Of a stretch of 64,000 nucleotides of DNA, positions 1 through 8,032 are shown in pieces. The notes under the pieces were generated by a model, which was given only the letters and a program-made list of their open reading frames with translations, was not told the DNA's origin and searched no databases. The stretch is taken from the NCBI RefSeq assembly GCF_013402915.1, contig NC_050724.1, positions 62,001 to 126,000 of the forward strand, written 5' to 3'. Origin of the DNA: Zygotorulaspora mrakii (Eukaryota > Ascomycota > Saccharomycetes > Saccharomycetales > Saccharomycetaceae). Numbering within the stretch: position 1 is the first letter of the stretch; each line of letters begins with the position of its first letter. A program made the translations under genes and the position numbers.

Positions 1-15
1 TTTGTATTAAAAGTG

Positions 16-26
16 TTTTATATTTT
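16..26 (+). other. Perfect match to the yeast ARS core consensus
   Basis: An 11/11 match to WTTTAYRTTTW lies in the AT-rich sequence downstream of ABP1. Matches of this kind are common by chance in AT-rich yeast DNA and only a minority act as origins, so this is only a candidate. The rest of positions 1-188 is the 3' flank of ABP1, with nothing else recognisable. Confidence 0.15.
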
Positions 27-188
27 TCTTCATTTAATTTGAAGGCAGCGACAGTCCCCCCACCGTTGAAAGAATATCAAACTCTGAGAAAAGAGTTTCA
101 GGCCAAATAATCTAAATTAGTACATGATAGATACTGTAAATACATTTCACTGTGCACGTTTACTACCAGATGGATCAAACATTTTGGT

Positions 189-1961
189 CTAGTTTTCAAG
201 AGTTATATAGTTACTAGGAAATAAACCTTTTTCTCCCGTCTCTTCCAACTCCCCGAGCCACCAGTCCTCGTCGACAAAATCTATATGGATTATTCTATCA
301 TTCTCCTTGAACGTCAGTTCATTTTCTTCTCCAGCTTCGTAGTCGTAAGTTGCGATAGCTGATGGTAGAGCTGGCTTAGTAGGCTCGACCGATTTTCTTG
401 CAGGAGGTGGTGGGAAATTTCTTAAAGGTAAAGAAGGTGGCTCTTCTTCAATCGGCTCTTCCTCGGCAGGTTCTTCCTCGGCAGGTTCTTCTTCGACAGG
501 TTCTTCTTCGACAGGTTCTTCTTCGACAGGTTCTTCTTCGACAGGTTCTTCCTTTTGGATTGGTTGTTTCTGCTTCTCTTCCTGGCTTATATATGAAGAC
601 CTTGAGGGAAGCGCAGGCGCTGGCGAGGCTTCTTCTTCATCCCACTCATCTTCCTCATCAACTTCTTCATTCTCCTCATTTGAAACTTCGACATGCATTC
701 CAGGCAAAGGCCTGCCAAATTGCGATGTATCAGATTTCACCGCGGTGTATACATCCTCCTTCGGAATTGGTGTTTCATCAACTCTTTTTGGAGTTATAAT
801 CGCAGGTTCAGCATTAGAAGATAACTTTTCAAATTTAGATTTTAGATCATTAACATCAGCCTCCTCATTGTAATCTTGAACATCAGATTTTGACTGTTGA
901 GGCTCCTGCTCTTGTTGCAAATTTCCATAGAGCGTTGACTTAGATCCTGATGCAGCTGCCGCTTCCGCAGCTTTCTTTTCTACCCATAATTGAGCGGGGG
1001 TTTTCTCATTTTTGAAACCTTTAATTGTCATATCGTCATTTTTTTGTGGAGCAGGACCAGCCTTTAAAGGTTTAGTACCCAAGAATGCTGACATTTCTTG
1101 ATCTCTTTTTAGCTTAGATTGTTCCTTCAGATTGGTAATATCGTCCTGTGGTGCTATTTTTTTGGAAACATGCATAGCACTTACCAGGCGCGGATCTTCT
1201 CTTGCTTTCTCTTCGGCAATGACCTTTTGAAGATCTATTTTTCCTACTGGTCTGTAACTTGAAGCACTTGGCTTTAAAGGCTTCTCATGAAAATCGCGCT
1301 CCTCAACTTCGGGTTCATCCCAGTCATCGACATCATTTGAAACAGGCTTTTTGGTAGGCTGGGGTGGACCAGCACTTGTGCTCTTGACATTTGAGGCGGC
1401 TGTGACAGGAGATGCGGCTTCAGTTCCAACGTTACGTTCGCGCTGTGGCGCAGGGCCTGGTACAGGCTTCGCGAAGTTACGATTCGAGTTTGCAGGCCTG
1501 TTCACTGGCTTCTTATCATTCATTTGGATAGAATAACGCGCACCAGATGCGTTACTAATTTTTTGTAATAGTTCTGCTTCATCCAAATCATCTTCATCTC
1601 TCGCGGTAACTTGGATATGATAACCCTTCAATAACTGATTAGCTACAGTCCCGAAATTTGCGGCGAACGAAGCCTTCATCTTCAAAGGAGCAAGATCTGG
1701 ACACCAGCCAATTAATATTAATTTCTTGACATCAGATCCTGGAGGCGAAACACGAGCCAAACCGAATTGAACTTTTGTTTCTTCGAACATCGACAAGAAT
1801 TCACTGAAATCCGACCCAACATATTCAGGAGTGTATTCCTTCTTTGTGTTTGGCGAAATTATCAACCATGTTGTATCTTCATCAACTCCGCGGACAACTT
1901 TCAAGTATTCCTGTTCAATCTCTCTAGAGTAAGTAGTGTAATTAATGGGTTCTAAAGCCAT
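189..1961 (-). CDS. ABP1: Actin-binding protein Abp1 (ADF-H plus SH3)
   Basis: A 590-aa homologue of cortical actin-patch protein Abp1 (592 aa in S. cerevisiae), which binds F-actin, activates Arp2/3 and recruits Ark1/Prk1 kinases and other patch proteins through its SH3 domain. An ADF/cofilin-homology domain occupies roughly residues 1-138. A charged, low-complexity middle follows, with acidic patches near 430-450. Residues about 470-507 are a tandem EEEPV-type repeat. A proline-rich stretch precedes a C-terminal SH3 domain (about 535-590) with the typical ALYDY-like start (ATYDYEA), the WW pair (EDWWLGEL) and the GLFPSNY end. The ATG at 1961 directly begins the conserved ADF-H domain. It is divergently transcribed from the zinc-finger gene at 2650, as YCR088W and YCR087C-A are in S. 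cerevisiae. Confidence 0.97.
   Translation of the reverse strand: MALEPINYTTYSREIEQEYLKVVRGVDEDTTWLIISPNTKKEYTPEYVGSDFSEFLSMFEETKVQFGLARVSPPGSDVKKLILIGWCPDLAPLKMKASFAANFGTVANQLLKGYHIQVTARDEDDLDEAELLQKISNASGARYSIQMNDKKPVNRPANSNRNFAKPVPGPAPQRERNVGTEAASPVTAASNVKSTSAGPPQPTKKPVSNDVDDWDEPEVEERDFHEKPLKPSASSYRPVGKIDLQKVIAEEKAREDPRLVSAMHVSKKIAPQDDITNLKEQSKLKRDQEMSAFLGTKPLKAGPAPQKNDDMTIKGFKNEKTPAQLWVEKKAAEAAAASGSKSTLYGNLQQEQEPQQSKSDVQDYNEEADVNDLKSKFEKLSSNAEPAIITPKRVDETPIPKEDVYTAVKSDTSQFGRPLPGMHVEVSNEENEEVDEEDEWDEEEASPAPALPSRSSYISQEEKQKQPIQKEEPVEEEPVEEEPVEEEPVEEEPAEEEPAEEEPIEEEPPSLPLRNFPPPPARKSVEPTKPALPSAIATYDYEAGEENELTFKENDRIIHIDFVDEDWWLGELEETGEKGLFPSNYITLEN
440..552 (-). repeat. 15-bp tandem repeat inside ABP1
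   Basis: About seven copies of a 15-bp unit (plus-strand form GGTTCTTCTTCGACA, with a CTCGGCA variant) encode consecutive EEEPV/EEEPA pentapeptides. The four central copies are almost identical, so the array is recent or kept uniform by slippage. The unit length is a multiple of three, so copy-number change keeps the reading frame. Confidence 0.9.
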
Positions 1962-2649
1962 TCTGTACTGATTCTAAAAAAACAAAAGAGTCCTCCCAAT
2001 GTTTCGACTACCTTTTTGACTACAAAATATATCACACACTAGCCCCAGTTGGTAGATAACTTCGTGATCCTAATTGATATCACAATGGAGCAAATTATCG
2101 ACTTTTCAAATACAATGCTTGTTATTCCGCCCTGAACATGTGCTTGATTGCCCCTATAGACGGTTCGTGGCGTTAGCTGAACTCGGGTTACCCGACCTGT
2201 ATGTGTTGATGTCAATTTACTGTAAAAGGACTTCTTGAGAGGTTCGTCATCAATGAAGAATTGATTGAAAGATTCTTAGATCCATATTGAACGTAAGTTT
2301 AGATTATTTCATTCCACTGTTCTCTATGTCACGCGGTGATGTGAGGAGCTGCTACAGCATGGTGATGAGATCCAGGCAGCACATTCACCTCCCGGACCGC
2401 GTCGGTCTATTATGTAGGTGAAACGCCTTACGCTCCTAGTAGATCCTTGAAACATATACTTCTTTTTACTTACGTTGCCATACTGTTCTTTTTCTGTCAC
2501 AATATGGAATTTTGACACTTCAAAGTGAAAGGTGAGAATATCCAAAAAAAAAAAAAATTAAAATAAAAATTAAAAAAACTCGATGAGCTGCAAACATCTT
2601 AATTTCAACATATCAATCACTAAACAGCAACTGCTTTCAAGTACTTACA
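1962..2649. promoter_or_regulatory. Divergent ABP1 / zinc-finger gene intergenic region
   Basis: 688 bp shared 5' region of two divergent genes. It holds a Reb1-type site (TTACCCG at 2188-2194, inside CGGGTTACCCG), a 14-nt poly(A) run at 2544-2557 close to the downstream start (typical nucleosome-excluding tract) and an imperfect inverted repeat at about 2335-2392 (GGTG..TGTG..GCTGC pairing with GCAGC..CACA..CACC). Two short coding-like frames at 2074-2290 are treated as a finding. No tRNA or known snoRNA was recognised. Confidence 0.5.
2188..2194 (+). promoter_or_regulatory. Putative Reb1 binding site
   Basis: TTACCCG, the core of the Reb1 consensus, lies in the middle of the divergent intergenic region, the usual place for this general regulatory factor, which positions nucleosomes and insulates divergent promoters. 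Called from motif and position only. Confidence 0.4.
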
Positions 2650-3084
2650 ATGGTCACATTCAACTGCGAAGTTTGCAATGCTACTGTCCCCAAGAAAAAT
2701 ACTGAAAAGCACTACTACAGATGTCCTGATGCGTACTATACATGCATAGACTGTTCAAAGACTTTTGAAGATGGTGTAAGTTATAAACAGCACACACAAT
2801 GCATAAGTGAGGACCAAAAATATCAGAAATCCTTGTACAAGGGCAAAAAGCCGAAGCAAAAGGAGCAGGCACCTGTGAAGAAGGTCGAAGAGAAGGAAAA
2901 AACTGGTAAGCCCACTGTGGAAAGCAAAGTTTCAAAGTCAGACTCCAAAAAGTCAACGTTTCCAGCCATGAAAAGTGGTGAATCACTTTATAAAATCCTG
3001 AAAACCGTAAAGGACAAAGACACAAAGAAAAAGCTGTTGAAAAGTCTGGTAGTTAGTGAACAAGGTAGCCTAGTTTTACAATAA
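2650..3084 (+). CDS. LYAR-type C2HC zinc-finger protein (YCR087C-A homologue)
   Basis: A 144-aa protein whose N-terminus carries the LYAR-type zinc finger: CxxC at residues 6-9, a histidine in TEKHYY, a Cys in YRCPDAYYTC, then CxxC and H/C of a second unit (about 30-53). The rest is a lysine/glutamate-rich tail, as expected for a nucleolar, probably rRNA- or ribosome-biogenesis-associated protein. S. cerevisiae YCR087C-A sits in the same place between ABP1 and CSM1 with the same relative orientation, which supports orthology. Its molecular role is unproven in yeast. The frame opens at the first ATG, just after the poly(A) tract. Convergent with CSM1, with only 18 bp between the stop codons. 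Confidence 0.88.
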   Translation: MVTFNCEVCNATVPKKNTEKHYYRCPDAYYTCIDCSKTFEDGVSYKQHTQCISEDQKYQKSLYKGKKPKQKEQAPVKKVEEKEKTGKPTVESKVSKSDSKKSTFPAMKSGESLYKILKTVKDKDTKKKLLKSLVVSEQGSLVLQ

Positions 3085-3102
3085 TATTTTAAAGCACAAA
3101 TA

Positions 3103-3648
3103 TTAGTTATTTTCATTCACCTTTTTATTCAAACACCTCGCCATTTTGGAGTAGAACTGATGCAACGCCTTTAATGGAAAGCTAAGCGTGTCAAACATAT
3201 AGGCGGGAATTTGGTTTTGCAGTATTCGTAGTTCATCTGATGTTCTTTGTTTCAGAAGCGGTACATAAATCACCTCAGTTCCAGGAAATGATTCGCTTTT
3301 GACAAATCCTAACTTGTAATCCATTATGCCATTTTTGGAACCCTGCGAAGTGTCAAACCAGAGACCTGTGTCGTCTTCATATGACTTATGTACTCGTACA
3401 CCACACAGATGTTCGAATAGATCCTTCACGATTTCCATATTTTCTTCTTGTTTTGCCTGAAGGGAAGTGAGTTCCCTCACTTTTTCCTCCAAACCATGAA
3501 TCTGCTGCTGAAACCCCTCAATCTCTTGTGTCTTTGTCTCAACAGTCTGGGTCAGAACTGTATTTTCATGCACCAGTTTTGCAACCAGAAGATCCGCGTT
3601 ATCCAATCGTTCTTTTATGGAATCCCTGTATTGCGTCAAGCTATCCAT
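3103..3648 (-). CDS. CSM1: Monopolin / nucleolar cohibin subunit Csm1
   Basis: A 181-aa homologue of Csm1 (190 aa in S. cerevisiae). With Lrs4 it forms the V-shaped monopolin complex that clamps sister kinetochores in meiosis I and tethers rDNA at the nucleolar periphery (cohibin). Residues about 5-70 are a heptad-rich coiled coil (many L/V/I with E/Q/K). Residues about 75-175 form the globular RWD-like kinetochore-binding domain, with a conserved-looking LCGVRVHKSYEDDTGLWFD segment. I start it at the ATG at 3648; the frame extends eight codons further but only from a TTG. Its place between YCR087C-A and TUP1 matches YCR086W. Confidence 0.93.
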   Translation of the reverse strand: MDSLTQYRDSIKERLDNADLLVAKLVHENTVLTQTVETKTQEIEGFQQQIHGLEEKVRELTSLQAKQEENMEIVKDLFEHLCGVRVHKSYEDDTGLWFDTSQGSKNGIMDYKLGFVKSESFPGTEVIYVPLLKQRTSDELRILQNQIPAYMFDTLSFPLKALHQFYSKMARCLNKKVNENN

Positions 3649-3890
3649 TCCGGATATTTTCAATGGAATCAAATATCAGCTTAGAGATCTGCCTTCTGTC
3701 CGTTTGTTCATCACTGTCATGATTGTTTATTTGAATGCCGCATTATTCGTTCTACGCGATTATAGCAGTTCTAAAACCTATTTACAAAATCCTTTACAAG
3801 ATTGGAAAAAAACAATTGAATTTAAGCCATTCCATTTGTTTTTTCTCAACAGGTAATCGAAGTAAAGGTCACCGGGTCAACCAAGCTAAG

Positions 3891-5942
3891 ATGTCATCTA
3901 TAGTTGCTAGTTCTCAAACCAAGCTGAATGAGCTACTCGAGGCCATTAGATTAGAGTTTGCGCAAGTGTCGCAAGAAGCCACTTCTTACCGTTTACAAAA
4001 TCAGAAAGATTACGATTTCAAGATAAATCAGCAGTTGGCTGAGATGCAGCAGATTAGAAATACTGTTTATGAACTGGAGTTGACCCATCGAAAAATGAAG
4101 GACGCTTATGAAGAAGAGATCAACCGATTGAAAATTGAACTCGAACAACGGGATAGACGACTAGCCTCGTTCACTGTCCACCACCAACAACAAGCGCAAC
4201 AGCAGCAGCAACATCAGCTACTCCACCAACAGCAGGCACAGCAGCAACAGGTACAAACAGCAGCACCTAATACCACTGTATCCGGGCCTAGTTCCTTTGC
4301 CGCGGGCTCTCCTGCTTCTGGTACGGCGGGCTCACAAATGCCACCACAACCAACTCTACCGGCTGTAGCAGCTACTTCTAATCAATCACCCAGTTTGGCT
4401 CCAGCTCCAGCTGCAAGCACGACAGCAGCGCCAAGTACTCCTGGATTCAGTGGTAGCGCTGCACCCGCACAGACGCCAGCACCCAGTGGCACAGGGAATG
4501 AATCACAAGCCCAGACGACACTCCAAAAAGCAGGGACAAGTATTTTACCATCGACTTCCCCGTTACCGCAACAAGAGCAGTTGGCTAAGATCACTAAAGC
4601 AGAAGTGACTTCTAAAGAGATGCAGAAGACACAGTCGAAGCAGACAGGTTCGGAAGGCGGAGACTTACCACAAGAACATTACGTGGTTCCATATGCGGAT
4701 CGTGCTAGCCACGCAAAACCGATCCCTCCCTTTTTGCTGGATTTGGATTCTCAAACCGTTCCATCTCATTTGAAGAAACAAACAAACGATTACTTTGTCC
4801 TATATAATCCAGCATTACCTCGTGAACTGGACGTCGAGTTGCATTGTTCATTGGACCATACTTCTGTTGTTTGTTGTGTCCGATTTAGTAATGATGGTGA
4901 ATTTCTAGCTACAGGTTGCAACAAAACAACTCAAGTTTTCAAAGTTTCTGATGGTACATTAGTCGCTAGACTTTCAGATGACGCCGCTACACAAATCAAT
5001 GAACAAAATGATGATAACGGTAACGGGGAAGAGACCAACAACGATGCAAATTTTGCAGCTTCAAAGAGCGCTTCGACAGATTTGTATATTCGATCTGTTT
5101 GTTTCTCCCCTGATGGTAAGTTTTTAGCAACAGGTGCAGAAGACAGGCTAATTAGAATTTGGGATATTGCTCAAAAAAAGATTGTCATGGTTTTGCAGGG
5201 TCACGAACAAGATATCTATTCTTTAGATTATTTCCCATCCGGTGATAAGTTGGTGTCCGGGTCCGGTGATAGAACTGTAAGAATTTGGGATCTTCGTACA
5301 GGGCAATGTTCTTTGACACTGTCTATTGAAGATGGTGTGACCACTGTAGCAGTTTCACCAGGTGATGGTAAATTTATTGCGGCAGGATCGTTAGATCGTG
5401 CAGTACGTGTTTGGGACTCTGAGACCGGGTTTCTGGTTGAAAGATTGGATTCAGAAAACGAATCTGGTACAGGTCACAAAGATTCTGTCTATAGTGTTGT
5501 TTTCACAAGAGATGGTAATGGGGTTGTTTCTGGTTCATTAGATAGATCTGTCAAACTTTGGAATTTGCGCAGTGGTTCTAACGATAGCAATACAAATGGA
5601 AAACCAACACCAGGCACATGTGAAGTCACATACACGGGTCATAAAGATTTTGTTCTCTCTGTTGCAACGACGCAAAACGACGAATATATACTCTCAGGTT
5701 CCAAGGACCGTGGCGTATTATTTTGGGATACTGTAACCGGAAATCCATTATTGATGCTCCAGGGTCACAGAAACTCTGTTATTTCGGTAGCCGTCGCAAA
5801 TAGTTTTCCATTAGGTCCTCAATACGGTGTATTCGCTACAGGTAGCGGAGACTGTAAAGCAAGAATCTGGAAATATACCAAAAAAGAGAATGGGACGGAA
5901 GGTGATGTCAACCAGCCTAAAGTCAAAGAGTTAAAGGAATAG
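3891..5942 (+). CDS. TUP1: General transcriptional corepressor Tup1
   Basis: A 683-aa homologue of Tup1 (713 aa in S. cerevisiae), which acts with Cyc8/Ssn6 as a global corepressor recruited by DNA-bound repressors. Residues 1-90 are the helical tetramerisation and Cyc8-binding region. A glutamine/histidine-rich tract follows (about 95-125), then an Ala/Pro/Thr/Ser-rich linker (to about 250) and a Tup1-specific segment ([19 protein letters not shown]). From about residue 310 there is a seven-bladed WD40 propeller with clear units ending VRIWDL, VRVWDS, VKLWNL, VLFWDT and ARIWKY. The start at 3891 ([14 protein letters not shown]) matches the conserved N-terminus. An ATG 156 bp upstream is in frame, but its extension resembles 5' UTR. 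Divergent from CSM1. Confidence 0.97.
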   Translation: MSSIVASSQTKLNELLEAIRLEFAQVSQEATSYRLQNQKDYDFKINQQLAEMQQIRNTVYELELTHRKMKDAYEEEINRLKIELEQRDRRLASFTVHHQQQAQQQQQHQLLHQQQAQQQQVQTAAPNTTVSGPSSFAAGSPASGTAGSQMPPQPTLPAVAATSNQSPSLAPAPAASTTAAPSTPGFSGSAAPAQTPAPSGTGNESQAQTTLQKAGTSILPSTSPLPQQEQLAKITKAEVTSKEMQKTQSKQTGSEGGDLPQEHYVVPYADRASHAKPIPPFLLDLDSQTVPSHLKKQTNDYFVLYNPALPRELDVELHCSLDHTSVVCCVRFSNDGEFLATGCNKTTQVFKVSDGTLVARLSDDAATQINEQNDDNGNGEETNNDANFAASKSASTDLYIRSVCFSPDGKFLATGAEDRLIRIWDIAQKKIVMVLQGHEQDIYSLDYFPSGDKLVSGSGDRTVRIWDLRTGQCSLTLSIEDGVTTVAVSPGDGKFIAAGSLDRAVRVWDSETGFLVERLDSENESGTGHKDSVYSVVFTRDGNGVVSGSLDRSVKLWNLRSGSNDSNTNGKPTPGTCEVTYTGHKDFVLSVATTQNDEYILSGSKDRGVLFWDTVTGNPLLMLQGHRNSVISVAVANSFPLGPQYGVFATGSGDCKARIWKYTKKENGTEGDVNQPKVKELKE

Positions 5943-6684
5943 GAAGGACTTTTTGATGATAAATTGGCGCCTTTTTTGTTCTTTTGTGTCTTTTACTTTA
6001 TTTCTATTGGCTTCGTGTGTCAATTTGCTCCGCTTATATGTTATGACAAGATGTAAAAATAGATTTAAGTAAGCATGATTGCCAGGATGACAAGCAGATG
6101 TAATAATTATTAACACTTTATTTGTAGTGATTACCAAAACCTGATACAAGCAGATGATAATTAATAGGAAAAGTTCTTTATGACACCTTGCGTATCAGAG
6201 CGCTGCACAAGATTTGCTTCATTTTTAGCATGTTTATAAATATCTGGCTAATTGAATAACTCACATCAAGGCTCAATCAAGGGAAACAATGTATACCTCT
6301 ATAATTGCAAAATTTCGATGCATTGAATGTTGAAAAACGTGCTTAAATTGTATGGGAGACATGGCCTGACGTAATGAGCCAAAAATTGCTTCGCCCCAAA
6401 AAAGGCATTACCGGCAGCCTAGATGCTATATCATACTTTCAGGCCCTAATCAGGTCCGTAATAGTCTTTTTGACCTATTTAAATGTAAAATATTTCATTG
6501 AGCCATCTTTCGTTTCACTGTCGCTCAGCGTTTATTTTTACTTTTTTGTTTGAAATTCATATTTAGGTAACCAATCGCCATGAAACGGACCAAAATTCCA
6601 AAAGTAAAACAGACATTCGACTACATTTTGAGCTCTCCTTAATTCTCCTGAAACTGATATTAAAAAAATAACACAATCAAATTA
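5943..6684. other. TUP1-RCE1 intergenic region (synteny join)
   Basis: 742 AT-rich bases hold the TUP1 3' end and the RCE1 promoter. The neighbours come from different S. cerevisiae chromosomes (III and XIII), so an ancestral rearrangement point falls here. A TGACGTAA (6367-6374, ATF/CREB-like) is the only regulatory motif I would point to. No tRNA, LTR or gene relic is recognisable. Confidence 0.4.
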
Positions 6685-7626
6685 ATGGTGGAGTTCAATG
6701 CATTTTGGCTATCTTTGTACATATCTGGATCATATGTAGCTGCGATATATTCAACTACAAAGCAAGCAGAGGATTACCCAAGCGGAAGAGACGATCCGAG
6801 AGTCATCAAATCAAGAATACAGCGTGTTTGCTTTATTACTTTAATAAACGCAATCAAGATTCCATGGATTCTGCATTCGCAGGTAGAGCAGCTTTCATAT
6901 CGTGAAGCGTTCCTAAACTTAGGACTAATACCAGGATATTATAGAAAAGGTAATTGGGATATCACAACATATATCCACGATATATGTAAAGGCATGGCCC
7001 TTATGGCCTTTCTATACGTAGGTCCTCTATTGGATTCTCTGCTATACCTAGTTTTTGTGACAAGAGGGACTGGTTTGAAAGAATTCAGCGATGAGGTATT
7101 CAGCATTTGGGGCCTGAGGAATTACTTCTTCGCACCGTTCACCGAGGAGCTGTTCTATACCTCCATGCTACTCAACACATATCTGGCGTTGAAACCTGAC
7201 ACGGGGCTGAATTTCAGGTTATTGATTTGGCAAACACCTCTCTTTTTCGGGTTGGCTCACGCTCACCATGCCTACGAACTCTTAGAACAAGGTATTTTAG
7301 GCTGGCCAACGATTCTATTGAATACGATTTGCCAAACAGCCTATACGACACTATTTGGCACCTTTACGAATTATGTCTACCTGAGATCTGGCGGAAATCT
7401 GTGGTCATGCATCGTAATTCATGCAATTTGCAACTATATGGGGTTCCCAGAGTCTTCAAGGCTCCACATGCATTTTACAGTCGTTAAGAAGCCTGAGAAT
7501 ATCCATGTAAGAAGACTAGTAGATCTTTGGAAAAAATGCTATCTTGTACTACTTCTTATGGGAATTCTTTTTTTTAAGAACCAGTTCGATGCATTGACCC
7601 AGTCAAAGTGGAACTTAGGTGTGTAG
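6685..7626 (+). CDS. RCE1: CAAX prenyl protease 2 (Rce1)
   Basis: A 313-aa multi-pass ER membrane endopeptidase (315 aa in S. cerevisiae) that removes the -aaX tripeptide from farnesylated or geranylgeranylated CAAX proteins such as Ras and a-factor, before methylation by Ste14. The ABI/CAAX glutamic-protease core is visible: E154-E155 in FAPFTEELFYTS, histidines in FGLAHAHH (H192, H194, H195), and H246 with N250 in IVIHAICNYMGFPE. Several hydrophobic helices run through the length, including the N-terminal one. The ATG at 6685 is the first in frame and gives the family length. In S. cerevisiae RCE1 (YMR274C) neighbours ZDS1, as here. Confidence 0.95.
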   Translation: MVEFNAFWLSLYISGSYVAAIYSTTKQAEDYPSGRDDPRVIKSRIQRVCFITLINAIKIPWILHSQVEQLSYREAFLNLGLIPGYYRKGNWDITTYIHDICKGMALMAFLYVGPLLDSLLYLVFVTRGTGLKEFSDEVFSIWGLRNYFFAPFTEELFYTSMLLNTYLALKPDTGLNFRLLIWQTPLFFGLAHAHHAYELLEQGILGWPTILLNTICQTAYTTLFGTFTNYVYLRSGGNLWSCIVIHAICNYMGFPESSRLHMHFTVVKKPENIHVRRLVDLWKKCYLVLLLMGILFFKNQFDALTQSKWNLGV

Positions 7627-8032
7627 GAAAGGTCCGGCCAGACTGTTAATGCTTCCATTCAAATCTCTACGTATATTCATACATACTGAAGTTTATTATA
7701 ATTGTAAGTTTAGCTATGACATTCATACATCATTACCCACGAAATGGTATTAGCGGAGACGCGTAAGATCTCGAATCAATTCTGGCACAAGTGCAATATA
7801 GAGATGAATAGAGGCTACCCCAGATCTCACCGAAAAACAGCCAGCAGTACTGCGGAAGTTCAACCAGCTGCGAATTGAGGGATCGCATGCAGCTAAGTTG
7901 GTAATATCTAACCAGAAACGCAAGAGGGGAAGGTACAATTTGTTGATATTCTCTCATTTTATTCCCTGGACTGAGGTATTAAACTCACTCTATTCATAGT
8001 CCTCTACTAGTAAATCTGGGTCTCTTATAGAA
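7627..8032. promoter_or_regulatory. RCE1-ZDS intergenic region with an MCB-type site
   Basis: 406 bp between two genes on the same strand. ACGCGT at 7759-7764 matches the MluI cell-cycle box bound by MBF, 269 bp upstream of the ZDS start. It is a single site, so functional weight is modest. No coding potential beyond shadows. Confidence 0.3.

Noticed and set aside
2324..2545. 73-codon minus-strand frame upstream of ABP1
   Set aside because: No family resemblance; it overlaps the inverted repeat and promoter region.
3735..3890. In-frame ATG giving TUP1 a 52-residue N-terminal extension
   Set aside because: The extension is hydrophobic and lysine-rich and lacks similarity to Tup1, while the family N-terminus begins exactly at 3891.
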